Shown: positions 35,158-47,500 of the stretch, piece after piece
Layout of the letters: every line of letters begins with the position of its first letter
Numbering within the stretch: position 1 is the stretch's first letter
From: Cloacimonetes bacterium UBA5210
Lineage (GTDB): Bacteria > Cloacimonadota > Cloacimonadia > Cloacimonadales > Cloacimonadaceae
Length of the DNA: 64,000 nucleotides
Assembly: GCA_002412625.1 (NCBI GenBank)
Contig: DHVK01000032.1
Span: 41,650 to 105,649 of the forward strand
Reading direction: 5' to 3'
Notes under the pieces: model-generated
Seen by the model: only the letters and a program-made list of their open reading frames with translations
Databases searched by the model: none
What the model was told of the DNA's origin: nothing
Program-made: the position numbers and the translations under genes

Positions 35158-37623
35158 TCAAATAAACAGATTCAGATTACTCTGTTCTGCTTCTTCCAGA
35201 TAACTTGCCACTCCACCGATGGTCACACCGTCGATCAGTTCACTGGCATCCACGCCCATGATATCCATGCTCATCTGGCAGGCGATCATTTGCACTCCGG
35301 CGCGTTTGGCTTGCATGATCATCATCTCCAGGCTATCCACGTTCTTATCCTTCATGCGTTTGCGCATCAGCATGGGGCCAATGCCGGCAAAGTTTATCTT
35401 GGAAAGCCCCAATCCGCTGGAACTGTTGGGCATCATCATGCCAAACATCTTGCCCATCACGTCTTTTTCAGTTTTTGGTGCTCCGGGTTTTTTGATCACA
35501 TTTAGTCCCCAGAAGGTGAAGAACATGGTTACTTTCTTGCCGGTGGAAGCGGCGCCATTGGCGATCACAAATGATGCCAGCGCGCGGTCCATGTCGTCGC
35601 TGAACACGATGATGGTCTTGTTTTTCCCGCCCCCGGTTCCGGCTTCAAGGGCTTTTCCACCGCCTTTCTGAACCAGTGCCACGATTTTTTTGCCGACGGT
35701 TTCCACTTTCAATAGCTTGTTGCCGGTCATGTTGCACCAGGCGGGTACGTCCTTGGCAAAGCCGGGATCGCTGGCAGTGATCTTTAGCACATCGCCATCG
35801 GACAGGCGATCCACTTCATTTTTCAGCCTCATGATCGGTCCCGGACATTGCAAGCCGCTGGCGTCCACCTCATGAATCTTGCCTTCGGTCTTTGCTGCCG
35901 GTGCTTCTTTTCCCTGATAGATTTGGTCGTCCTTGCCGATGTATTCCCCGCTGAAGATGTCTTCGTTACTCTGTTTCTGTGTGGCGTGTTCATAGGTGAT
36001 ATAGCCTCCGCTGAGGTTATAGACTTCCTTGAAGCCGTTCTGCATCAGGATTCTGGCAGCGAAGTAAGACCTATGCCCGGTGCCGCAGAAGACGATCACT
36101 TTTTTGTCCTTGGGAATCTTGCTCAGGCTTCCGCGCATGTCATCCACCGCGATGTTGATGCTTCCTTCGATCGTGCCCAGAGCGTATTCTTCATCAGTGC
36201 GGACGTCGATTAAAGTGATGTCTTTCAGGTTCAGGTTGCGGATTTCATCCCAATGGACGATCTTCACCATTCCTTTCACGATGTTTTCCGCCACCAGCCC
36301 GGCCATGTTCACCGGATCCTTGGCGCTGGAGAAGGGCGGGGCATAGGCGTGCTCGATCTCCTGCATGTCATAAATCGTCTCACCATGTTTGAGGATGTGC
36401 GCCAGCATGTCCGTGCGTTTGTCCACTCCGTCGAAGCCCACGATTTGCCCACCTAAGAGCTTGCCGTTTTCCGGGTTGAACACGATCTTGATCGTCATCG
36501 GCAGTGCATCGGGATAGTAGCCCGCGTGACTGCTGGCATGGATGATTGAGGACACATAGGGGATGGAGGATTTCTTCAATACTTTTTCGGAAACGCCCGT
36601 GGCACCCACGGTGAGGTCGAAGACTTTCGCGATGGCGGTGGAGATGCTACCCTGATATTTGCGGACATTGCCGTTTACGATGTTATCTGCCACCATTCGC
36701 CCTTGCTTGTTGGCAGGTCCCGCCAAATAGGTGTGGCTTTCGATGCCGGTAATCGGGTTGGGATACACGATGGCATCGCCCAAAGCGTAGATTTCGGGAT
36801 CACTGGTCTGCAGGTATTCATTTACCCTGATGCCCTTGTTGATCCCCAGTTCCAGGCCGGCTTCCTCGGCAAGTTTACTGTCCGGGCGCACTCCGATGGA
36901 GAGGATCACCATATCAGTGCTCAGGCTGCGTCCGCTTTTCAGCCGCACCTGCAAGCCGCTTTTTTCACGCACAAAGGAATTCACCGCGTCCTTGAGATAA
37001 AACTCCACATTCTTGGTCTTCAAATGCTGATGCACCGCGGCTGCCATCTCATAATCAAGAGGCGTCATCACCTGCTCCGCCATCTCCACGATTGTGACTT
37101 TGATACCCTTGAGGTGAAGGTTTTCCGCCATTTCCAGACCGATAAAGCCGGCACCGACGATTACCGCGTGCTGAACCTGATGGCTCTGGATGAATGTGGC
37201 GATCTTGTCCGTATCCGGAACATTGCGCATGGTGAAGATCACTTCGTCCTGAATCCCCGGGATCGGCGGCCGCAGAGGCTCCGCACCGGGAGAAAGCACC
37301 AGTTTGTCGTAATTTTCGTTGTATTCACTGCCGTCTTTGCGGCGGATCGTTACGCTTTTTGCTTGTCTATCGATGGCGATCACTTCTTGTTCGATGCGAA
37401 CGTCAACATTCAGCCGCGCTCTAAAACTTTCCGGGCTTTGCACAAACAAACGATCACGCTCGGAGATCACTCCCCCCACATAATAGGGTAAACCGCAATT
37501 GGCATAGGAGATATAGCTCCCCCGTTCAAACATGATGATCTCAGCGTGCTCATCCAGACGTCTGAGGCGCGCGGCGGTGGTGGCTCCACCGGCTACTCCG
37601 CCAACGATAAGATATTTAGGCAT
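35158..37623 (-). CDS. CoA-disulfide/persulfide reductase fused to rhodanese, TusA and DsrE-like domains
   Basis: An 821-residue four-part cytoplasmic protein. Residues 1 to about 450 form an FAD/NAD(P)H disulfide oxidoreductase with GGVAGGATTAARLRR and the single redox Cys43 in SYANCGLPYY, as in CoA-disulfide reductase and NADH-dependent persulfide reductase. A rhodanese domain (about 460-555) has Cys513 in VFCGTGHRS. A TusA/SirA domain (about 585-655) has Cys593 in LQCPGP. A DsrE-like domain fills the rest (about 665-821). Such fusions pass sulfane sulfur between cysteines and reduce persulfides or elemental sulfur, so a role in sulfur reduction or thiol homeostasis is likely. GGAGG precedes the start. 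It is transcribed alone. Confidence 0.92.
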   Translation of the reverse strand: MPKYLIVGGVAGGATTAARLRRLDEHAEIIMFERGSYISYANCGLPYYVGGVISERDRLFVQSPESFRARLNVDVRIEQEVIAIDRQAKSVTIRRKDGSEYNENYDKLVLSPGAEPLRPPIPGIQDEVIFTMRNVPDTDKIATFIQSHQVQHAVIVGAGFIGLEMAENLHLKGIKVTIVEMAEQVMTPLDYEMAAAVHQHLKTKNVEFYLKDAVNSFVREKSGLQVRLKSGRSLSTDMVILSIGVRPDSKLAEEAGLELGINKGIRVNEYLQTSDPEIYALGDAIVYPNPITGIESHTYLAGPANKQGRMVADNIVNGNVRKYQGSISTAIAKVFDLTVGATGVSEKVLKKSSIPYVSSIIHASSHAGYYPDALPMTIKIVFNPENGKLLGGQIVGFDGVDKRTDMLAHILKHGETIYDMQEIEHAYAPPFSSAKDPVNMAGLVAENIVKGMVKIVHWDEIRNLNLKDITLIDVRTDEEYALGTIEGSINIAVDDMRGSLSKIPKDKKVIVFCGTGHRSYFAARILMQNGFKEVYNLSGGYITYEHATQKQSNEDIFSGEYIGKDDQIYQGKEAPAAKTEGKIHEVDASGLQCPGPIMRLKNEVDRLSDGDVLKITASDPGFAKDVPAWCNMTGNKLLKVETVGKKIVALVQKGGGKALEAGTGGGKNKTIIVFSDDMDRALASFVIANGAASTGKKVTMFFTFWGLNVIKKPGAPKTEKDVMGKMFGMMMPNSSSGLGLSKINFAGIGPMLMRKRMKDKNVDSLEMMIMQAKRAGVQMIACQMSMDIMGVDASELIDGVTIGGVASYLEEAEQSNLNLFI

Positions 37624-37659
37624 GGGTATCCTCCAGATACATTAATAGTCTTTGCTAAA

Positions 37660-37687
37660 AGGATAACCGAAATGGAATGTTTGGCAA
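37660..37687 (-). promoter_or_regulatory. Putative promoter of the sulfur reductase gene
   Basis: On the minus strand TTGCCA and TATCCT are 16 bases apart, 37-64 bases upstream of the ATG at 37623, with GGAGG between. Pattern match only. Confidence 0.4.
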
Positions 37688-37743
37688 GTATCAAATAATG
37701 GCTATTGAATATTATGATGGACTGCTTTGTCTGCCTCCGGAAC

Positions 37744-37764
37744 ACGGCTCTCTGAGCCGTTTTT
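37744..37764 (+). terminator. Terminator-like hairpin with no plus-strand gene upstream
   Basis: ACGGCTC / GAGCCGT form a 7-bp stem with a three-base loop and a run of five T. No plus-strand gene precedes it, so it may block antisense transcription or end an unseen RNA. Confidence 0.5.
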
Positions 37765-37845
37765 CTGTCAAATAGCACACATTTCGCAACAAAACCACGA
37801 CCATGCTCTCAAAACATCATTATTATGAATCTTCAGCAAAATGAC

Positions 37846-37910
37846 CTGTGGCGGGTTACAGATTAACCAAGCGGCTCGGAGAGACGAGCTCCGGGGCTCG
37901 AAATCCACAG
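37846..37910 (+). other. Possible structured RNA element
   Basis: CTGTGG (37846-37851) and CCACAG (37905-37910) can close a junction. It holds hairpin GGTTA/TAACC (37854-37868) and two mutually exclusive hairpins that share CGAGC (37885-37889): GCTCG/CGAGC and CGAGC/GCTCG. Such alternative pairing recalls regulatory RNA, but no gene or T-run follows closely and I recognise no family. Confidence 0.3.
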
Positions 37911-38035
37911 ATCCCAAACACACGTTTCCTTAAACCAATTTTCTGTCAAATATCCGGTTCTGCAAATCTGCCCACCAACTTATAATTCAAATCGCTCTCA
38001 TCCGGCAGCAAGCCTCATCCATGCTCGCGGGATTA

Positions 38036-38101
38036 GCCTGATATTAAGCCTTATTTCTGCTATGTCCATTCGAGCATCACAGCTTTATCTCAGCCTGATC
38101 C
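38036..38101 (+). repeat. Dispersed imperfect palindrome, copy 3
   Basis: It reads GCCTGATATTAAGCC, then CTGCTATGTCC in the middle and TCAGCCTGATC at the end. It matches the reverse complement of copy 1 (8918-8983) over most positions, including the outer CAGCCTGA that copy 2 lacks. Confidence 0.65.
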
Positions 38102-38514
38102 AAGCACAATATCAAAAGCGGGGCAGAGGAGAATAATTAGGCACGTGTGGAAAACTATCAACAGCAAGAACTGTCTTCTACCAGAAAAAATCCTGCCGCA
38201 TTCACGCTGTTCAATTATCCTATATCTATGCTCTGCAAGATGTCGTATATTCATGAAAGAGTGATAACTAACCTGATAGCAAGGCTCTTCAGCAATTTTA
38301 CGGGTCTCTGAAAGCAGAATGGTGCAAGATCAGCATTGCTTACTGCTTAGGCAAAATCAATCTTTCATCTCAGAATATAAACACTTACTAAATCGTGCTT
38401 AAGTACCAATAAAAAAAGAACTTGACACAATGCGGGTAAATAGCATTTTTGATCAGCGACATTGTTCTGCAATGCTGGATTTTGTCGGATTGCGAATATA
38501 AGTGATATATAACC

Positions 38515-38532
38515 CCCCCAAAGAATTGGGGG
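38515..38532 (+). promoter_or_regulatory. Hairpin in the leader of the giant repeat-protein gene
   Basis: CCCCCAA / TTGGGGG form a 7-bp stem with an AGAA loop, ending 39 bases before the ATG. An AT-rich stretch and the ribosome site AGGAG (38561-38565) follow. It could protect or regulate this very long mRNA; no T-run follows. Confidence 0.4.
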
Positions 38533-38571
38533 ATGGTGAGTTAATTTTTATATAAAAAATAGGAGCGTAAT

Positions 38572-41500
38572 ATGAAAAAGATCTTTTTCGTATTTGTAAT
38601 TCTCATGAGTGTTATGCTCTTGAGAGGGCAGCCACTTGATGTGCGACAGCTTTCGGAGAAAGATTTTACTCCGGAGATGATTGAGGTCATCAGGCAACAA
38701 AACAGCTCGACCCGAACCGGGTGGAGCTTCAATTATAGCGATATCCCTCATGTGATGCCGGTGAATGCTGATGATTTCGTGCAGGGAAATACGCCGTGGA
38801 TCAAGGATTTTGCAGCGGATATCAATAACTACACCGCTGGAGATGCCATTCATTTTTACTGGTCAAATAGTGAGAGGTTTGAGATTGAAACGGTTCCCGG
38901 TAATCCTTCGCAGCTGAAGTTTACTACGATCAATCAGTTGTGGTGGGGAGAAGAGACTATTGCTATCACAATTAATGATGAACCTTTGTCACCCGGAGAA
39001 ATGGGGGCAGCGACCTGGCTGTTCTCTGTCAGAGTAAAGAATGTTCTGGATGCTCCGATATTTAACTTCCCCAATGTGGAAGCCGATATCCCCGATGGCT
39101 ATATCTTTACAACGCCTGAGGATACTCCCTTTACCGTGAACTTCATCGGCACCATGCCAGGTTCCACACTCCCTTACATCGAATCTGTGGATAACCTTAA
39201 TTCTCCCACAGCAATCCAGTTGTTCATAACCCCCACCAGCCCCACAGTGAGCTATACTCAAGCTAACAGTGGCGCCGGTCTGGGCACCTCGGTTACCTTT
39301 ATTCCCCCGAGTAACGTATGGGGAGCCCATGAAGACTACACCTTCCTGCTTACTGCGAAGGACAGAAGTTATGGCTTAATATCCAGCCGCACGATCAAAG
39401 TTCGTGTAACTCAGGTGAACGACCCGCCGGAGATTCAATCCGTGAAAGTCGATACACTTGAAGTTATTGCGATGAGCGAGATTGGCCCCTTTGGTCAGGG
39501 GCAAAACGTTGCCTTCGAAGCTGTCGGTTTCGACATGGATGGAGATACCGTGTTTTACAGTTGGATTCTGGATGGTGAGTTTGGATCCACCGAAATCGGC
39601 ACTAGCGCCGCGTTCAACTACACCTTCAACACTCCCGGTTACTATACGTTGACTCTGAAAGTAAGAGACCGTGCCGACAACAGCGGCTTTGAAGTAAGCC
39701 AAAGCTGGGATGTCACTGTAAGCCCCTTGGGTCCGCAGTTTGACCCCTGGGCAGATCAAGGTCCCTTTTCCCAGGATATCAACGTGGTTATTACCGCGCC
39801 TGGCACCGAAGTGGAAGGGATTTATTATAGCCTGGATGGTCCCACCGGACCCTGGACTTTGTATCAAACACCGGTTCATATTCCCCTGCAGACCAACCCG
39901 CCAGCGGCATACAGTCAGACCCTATGGGCATATTATGTCCCATTGAGCGGGCCTGATTCTGTAGTTAATCATCAGACCTATCAGATGACAGGCACGGTGC
40001 AAACCCCCGTGTTCAGCCATGCCAGCGGCAGATATCTGCCCAATAACCCGGATGCAAGCATAGGTAGCAATTTCAGACTTCAGCTTAGCACCGTTCCGGC
40101 AGATGCGACAATCGAGTACTCTGCAGATGGTGGCGCAACCTGGCTTCCTTACGACGCCAGTGCCGGCATCCAGATACCCACGCAAAGCGCAGCGAGCTTC
40201 GTGGCAAGAGCAGCAAAAGCAGGTTGGGTGAGCAGTTCGACTACTGCGGTTCACAATTATGTGATCAACGACAAAGTAGTGTTTGCCAATCCCATGAATA
40301 CCACTGTTCCGGTTGTCGATGCGGATGGCAACTACTGCGTCTGCTTTGGCGATAGCGTGCAAGTGAATTTCGCGGGAATCATCTCTACTCCTGCGGATGC
40401 AATCATCCGTTATTCCATAGAGCCGCTGGGCTTGCCCGGCATGGCGCAGGTTTACACTTACGACCCCGCCTTGGGTGAACCTTTTACCCTGTACATTCTC
40501 GCTTCCAGCACAATCAGGTGGTGGGCAGAATATACCGATCCGGCTTTGGATGCCACAGTTGCGGAGTGGTTTGATAGCAATGTCTATAGTTTTGATTATC
40601 CTGTCCTAAACCGGACCCGCATGCTTTTCTGGGAAAACGGCACCGTGTTTGATCCCATTCCCAAAAGCTTGCCGACCGATTTGTACGACAATGCGATCGA
40701 TATCGCGATCAACACTGCGGTGGAACCGAACGTTTATCCCTCCGCGGAGATCTGGTATCAGTATCAAACCGACGATATGGCACCGGCTTTTTCGGATTCT
40801 TTGCTTTACACCGGTCCTATCCACGCAGATCGCGACATCATTATTCGCGCTTGGGCTACTGCATTGCCGCCCTTCACCACGCTTCCGAGCATTATCCATG
40901 AAGGCGTATACAGTATCACCGGCACCTTGCCGGTTCCCCTGGTGGCACACACCAGCCCTCCCGGAGACGTCTATACCAGCCCCTGGGCAGCCATCGGTGG
41001 TGAGCATACTTACGAAGAAAACGTGGTACTCAGTCTGCAAATGCCCCCTGGTGACAGATGGGCTAACGCCGAAATTTACTATACTTTGGATGGCGGAGAT
41101 TCCTATGTCCCGTACACTGCTCCCTTCGAGCTTAATATGGGGCATTATCAATTCAATGCTTATGCCACCTTGGATAACTGGATAACCAGCCCGATCAGTG
41201 ATCCCGCGGATTATTTCGTTAAGTTCCTGCCTCCGGTAACATTCACTACAAACGACGGTCCGCTGCAGATTCCGGATCCTGCCATTGCTCTTTCAGAGCA
41301 CTATCAACAGATCCAGGTATCGCTGTTTACCTACGATGCGGCTGAGATTCGCTATACTCTGGATGGCAGCGTGCCTACTCCTGCTTCACCATTGTACTCG
41401 GGACCCATTACTTTTGGTTCGGATCCTCTGATTGCAGCTGAAGAGTATGTCCTGAAAGCGATTGCCGTCAAACCCGGTTGGGTTGATAGCGAGCCCATCA

Positions 41501-44500
41501 CGTGGACCTTCAAATTAGTACCGACTCTGTTCAACCCTGTGTTTGAGCCGGCAGCAACCAATCACCCGCTTCCTATCATGGTTAGCATCGTGGCAGATCT
41601 CAACCTTGCCCCGTATCAAATCTACTATCTGGAAGATCCCACCGGAACAGATATTCCCGGTCCCGACAACGGTACCCTCTATACCGGAGCATTCCCTGTG
41701 GATACTTCCCGGGTGATTGCTGCGCGGGTTTACAAAGACGGTTTCCGCCCCTCCGAGGTTGTCTATAAAGCTTACCAGATCGCCAACACCATCGGCGACA
41801 TCGTGTTTAATCCCGCCGAGGGAACCTACACCTCTGCAATCAGCGTTGGCTTGAGCTCGGTGCCGCCGGAAGCAATTATATCTTATAGTTTCGACAACCT
41901 GAACTGGGAGCCTTATAGCGGATTGATCAACTTGCCGTTGGGAACAGAGCAGACCATCTATGCCAAAGCGGAGATGGGCGGATCTGAGACCAAGTTTGGG
42001 CAAGCAGATTACACTATCCTGCAGATTCCGGAGATTTCTCCCCTGCAGACCGAGTATGCAGCAGGTGAAAGCATCGACATCACCATCAGCGCTCCGGTCG
42101 GCAATCTGTATTACAGCATCGATGGCGCTCCGGCAGTTCTGGGTATCAGCCCGGTCGTGCTTAGCGATATCTCCACGAATACTACCGTGGAAGCCTGGGC
42201 AGAAAACGATGGTGTGGAAACCGCGCGTATTACTCGCACCTACATCTTTAACTCTGCTCTTGTGCCGCCGGTTGCCAATGTGGTTAGCGGGACCTACTAT
42301 GAAACCTTCAACGTAGTACTCAGTCATCCACAGAATGCTGATATATACTTCAGTGAAGACAATATTTCCTTCAGCCTTTACGCTGGCCAGGAGCTAAGCA
42401 TCACCGAAAACCAAAATCTATGGGCTTATGCCGTTCGCGATAACTATCCAAACTCCATAGTCCGAGAATGGAACTATCTGCTGAAGGTGAGAAACCCACA
42501 GGCTACCCTCGCTTCCGGTGAATATGCCGGAGCCCGGGAAGTGAGTTTCTCGGTAAACACACCCGGCGCTGAGCTGATCTATAACACAAGCTCGGCACTA
42601 TTGCCCATCGAAGAATGGCTAGAGTATGACGGAAGCCCAATCCCAATCACTGAAAGCACAACTTTCTGGGTGTTGGGGACAAAGAACAACTGGCTTTCCT
42701 CTGAGCCAATGACTTTTAATTACATCATAAATGGAGCTGTAGCACAGGTAGCGTTTACCCCCGCCGCAGGCACCCGCTTTGCAGAGCATACGGTATCCCT
42801 GAGCACTGTCACGCCAGATGCTACAATCTATTACAGCACAGATGACAGCGTTCCTACAATGGTTTATGGCGCGCCCATCCCAGTGGACGAAAACACATTG
42901 ATCCGCGCTTTTGCCACCAAGACCAATTGGCTGGCTTCAACCGAAAGTTCTGCGCAGTATTATCTGAAAGTATCACCGATCAACGATGGCGGAATCGCCT
43001 CGATTCACTACGATTCTTTCTCGGTGAGCCTCTCTACACCTACTCCCGGAACCGAGATCTATTATACTCTTGGCGGTGGGACTCCGGACATCCTATACAC
43101 TGACTCGATATTGATCACGGAATCCTCAACCTTGAGGGCTGTGGCAAGGCGCATCGGTATGGATTGGCTGGATTCCGATCTCTATGAACGCGGCTTTGTG
43201 ATCAATCAAAGAGTTGCGGCGCCTACCTTCGATCCCGATGGTGGCTTGTTCATGGTTTCCCCGGTTGAGGTGGAGATCAACACTAGCACTGCAGATGCAC
43301 AGATTTTCTACCGTACTTCTGTAAATGGTGCCTGGTTGCCTTATGACGCAGTGCTTGAGATCACCGAAACCACATTGATCCAGGCTAAAGCAGTTAAAGA
43401 TGGTTGGGTTGATTCCGAGATTAGCAGCACCTGGTTTATCATCGAACTGCCGGTAACCCCGCAAGTTGCGACTCCTGAGTTTAGCCCTGTTCCCGGAACA
43501 TATAACGTTCCTCAGAGTGTAGTCATAACCAGCACTGCCGGCGCAACAATCTATTATACCACCGATGGTAATGATCCTACGGTTGACTCATCTGTGTATG
43601 ATGATGAGCCGATTTTGGTAAATGAGAACACTACCATCAAGGCGTTTGCCCGTTTGGATGGCCATACCGATTCCGAGCTTGCTACTGGTGAATATATCAT
43701 CGCCCCGGATCAAGTTCTCAATCCGATCGTATTCCCCGCCAGCGGTACCTTCACTGAGCCCTTTACTGTGGCTATCTTCAATACCACTGCCGGCGCGACC
43801 CTTCAATACCAATTGAATGATGAAACAGTGCTCTGGACTGATTACGATCCAGCGGAGCCTATCTACATCACAGAAAGCACCACCCTGAGAGTAAGAGCGA
43901 TCAAAGACCTGATGTTTGATAGTGAAGTGGTGGAGCGGATATATACTGTCACCGGCTCCATCGCCATGGGCGCGGCCGACATGCCCAGCGGCATCTACCA
44001 CAACGGCATCATGGTCAGCTTCGGCGCGACCAACCCTGTGGCTGCCGAAATCCGCTATACCCTGGACGGCACGGAACCGACTCTCAGCTCCATGCTCTAT
44101 ACAGCTCCGATTGCGATCGACGCGATGGAGACCTCCGAGGTCATGCTGAAAGCCAGAGCTTTCCTGGATGACTGGAACCCATCACAGACCCTCACTTATA
44201 CTTATAACTTCCACGTGGCACCGATTGTCTTCAGTCCTGCCGGTGGAAACTATAGCACGCCTCAGACTGTGGTGCTCAGTTCACTTACCGACGATGCCGT
44301 AATCTACTTCACAGTGGATGGCAGCGTACCGGATGCTGAGACCGGAACCCTGTATACTGAGGCTATCGCCATCAGCGGAAACACCACGCTGAGAGCCAGA
44401 GGCTACAACGATCCTTATGTGCCGACCCCTGTGGCTTCCGCGACCTATGCCTTCGATTATCCGCAAGTGGCCAGCCCCGTGTTTACCCCCGGCTCCACCA

Positions 44501-47500
44501 CTTCTACCACTCCTCTGGAGATAGAGATCAGTACATCCACCCCGGATGCCGTGATCTACTATACTACCGATGGCAGTGATCCCACTCAGGCTTCAACGCA
44601 ATACAGCGCGGCCATCACCGTTCCTCTGAACAGCACCATGTTCCTCAGAGCCCGTGCTTACAGAACCGACTGGCTGCCCAGCAGCATCGTATCGGCGACC
44701 TACACGGTTACCGGTCAGGTTGCCGGAGTTACCTTCAACCCTGCGGGCGGAACCTATACTAATGCTCAGTTGGTAGTGCTTAGTAGCACCACCACCGGCG
44801 CCAGCATCCGCTATACCACCGATGGCAGCGAACCCAGCGAGACCGAAGGCACGATCTACACTACTCCGATCTCCGTGAATGCCAGCATGACCATCAAAGC
44901 GATTGCCTACAGAAGCGATTGGGATAGCTCTTCGGTCAACTCCGAAGACTACATCATCACCGGCTCCATCGCCATGGGCGCGGCCGACATGCCCAGCGGC
45001 ATCTACCACAATGGCATCATGGTCAGCTTCGGCGCGACCAACCCTGTGGCTGCCGAAATCCGCTATACCCTGGACGGCACGGAACCGACTCTCGGCTCCA
45101 TGCTCTATACAGCTCCGATTGCGATCGACGCGATGGAGACCTCCGAGGTCATGCTGAAAGCCAAAGCCTTCCTGGATGGCTGGAATGCTTCACAAACAGT
45201 CACTTATAATTACACCTTCCGTGCGGCCTCAGTCCAGTTCGACCCAGCCGGCGGAACCTATACCGCGGTACAGCAAGTCGGTTTGATTTCTGACACCATA
45301 GGCGCTTCAATCTATTACACTCTGGACGGATCAGCCCCGACTGAAGACTCCACGCCATATACCGGACCCATCACGGTTGCAACCAACACCGTGATCCGTG
45401 CCCGGGCTTACAATGGCGTGTACTTGGCTTCACCGATCACATCTGCGACCTACGCGATTGATCTTAGCCAGTTTGTAGTTGCCAACCCGATCTTCAGTCC
45501 GGCTTCCACAAATTCCTTCACCCCGCTCTCCGTTACCATCGCTACCGATACCGAGGGCGCTTCGATCCGTTACACCACCAATGGCATGGATCCCAGCTCC
45601 GATTACGGTACAGTATACACCGGAGTGATCAACGTTCCGCTGAACACAACAATGTTCATCAAGGCGATAGCCTATATGGAAGGTTGGACTTCGAGCGCGG
45701 TCGTGGCGGCTTATTATAACGTGACCGGTACTGTGGCTGAAGTTACATTCAACCACGATAGCGGCATCTACACCGGTGCCTTGGATGTGGAGCTCAGCTC
45801 TGCCACCGAAGGCGCCACCATTCGCTATACCACAGATGGCAGCGATCCGACTGCCCTCTCCAATGTCTACAACCGTCCGATCTCACTCAGTTCCGGCACC
45901 ACCACCATCAAAGCCATGGCTTTCCGCAGTGGCTGGCAGGCTTCCGGAATCACGAGCGAAACCTACACCATCACCGGTTCAGTTGCCTTCAACCAACCCA
46001 TATTCAGTCCTGCCGGTGGAACCTACGGCAATGGCCAATCTGTGACGATTGCCAACCCTGTTCCCGCCTCAGCCCTGGTTTATTACACGCTAGACGGCAG
46101 TGTTCCGGATCCGATGAACCCGAACACCTATCTCTACACAGCCGGGGATGTGATCAACATCACTGGTGATACCACCATCAACGCGATTGCCGTGCTTGAC
46201 GGTTGGAATACTTCAGAGATGGTGAGTGCTACGTATGCCTTCCGTGCCGATGCTCCGCTGTTCAGCGTTGCCGGTGGGTGGTATGAGACAGCCCAGACGG
46301 TTGCCCTCAGCACCCCCACAGTGGGCGCATCAATCCGCTATACCCTGGATGGCAGCACACCAAGCGCCACCAACGGTATGGATTACAGCGGCCCTATCTA
46401 CATAAACGTAAACCGCAGCATCAAAGCCTACGCATACAAGGTGGGTTACCAGAATTCGGCAGTTATCACCCAAACCTACGCTATCGGTGAATACGTGCCT
46501 GTGGTCGCCACCCCTGTATTCAACGTAGAAAGCGGAATCTATCAGAGTCCGCAGACCGTTACGATCGACGTAGCAACCTCCGGCGCCACCATCCGCTACA
46601 CTACTGATGGCAGCGACCCCAGCGAAACCTACGGCAGCATCTACACCGGTTCGATCTCTGTGAGCAGCAACATGAGCCTGAAGGCCATCGCTTACAGAAC
46701 GGATTGGCAGACCAGCCAGATTGCCGTGGCAAACTACGTGATCACCGGCACCGTGGCCGCAGTCCAGTTCAACCCCGGTTCGGGAACATATACCACTGCC
46801 CAGACCGTGGTGCTGACTTCTGCCACAGAAGGTGCCTACTTCTACTACACCACTGATGGAAGCGATCCCAGTCCCGTGAATGGTACGCTCTACACCACCG
46901 GAATCTATGTTCCGTTGAATAGCAGCGTGACCATTCGTGCCAGAGCCTACAAAGAGAACTGGACACCCAGCGTGATTGGCTCTGCCAGCTACACCATCAC
47001 CGGTCAGGTCTTCATCGCGGATCCCGTGTTTAGCCTGATTCCCGGCACCTACACCAGCGCACAGACCTTGTCTCTGGGAACTGCGGATCCTTCTGATGCC
47101 GAGATTCGCTACACCACTGATGGCAGCGATCCTTCGCTCGCCACCAGCGCGTATCTGGTCTACAACCCCGCCAACCCCATCAACCTGGAACTTGGCGCGG
47201 TGCGCACAATCCGCGTGAGCGCTCATAAAGCCAACTGGGTCACCAGTCCGGTTTACACCGCGATCTACAACATGACCGGAACCGTTGTGCTGCCAAGTGA
47301 CATGTTTACTCCTGTCGCAGGCACTTATCCGAATCCGCAGACTGTGACTCTGGATACCAACACCTATCCTGCCGGCGCGATGCTGAGATACACCCTGAAC
47401 GGTGGCGAACCCACTGAAGCCTCTCCGGCATACAATCCTCAAACCGGTATTGCCATCAACGGCTCTGCCACTCTTAGAGTGAAGGGCTTCATGCCCGGTT

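Larger units (their letters stand above)
37624..38571. other. 948-base divergent intergenic region
   Basis: It lies between the sulfur reductase (-) and the giant repeat protein (+). It has no recognisable gene. Separately listed contents are a promoter-like pair for the reductase, a hairpin with T-run, a possible structured RNA, one dispersed palindrome, and a hairpin just ahead of the giant gene. The 15-mer TTTTCTGTCAAATA-type sequence appears twice (about 37761 and 37931). A TTGACA at 38422-38427 could be a -35 for the giant gene, but no good -10 follows it. Confidence 0.5.

Noticed and set aside
37846..37910. A tRNA gene
   Set aside because: GGCTCGAAATCC recalls a T-loop, but there is no 7-bp acceptor stem, no anticodon arm of proper size and no CCA context.
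38422..38450. A sigma-70 promoter for the giant gene
   Set aside because: TTGACA is perfect, but no acceptable -10 lies 15-19 bases downstream, so I kept it only as a remark in the region entry.
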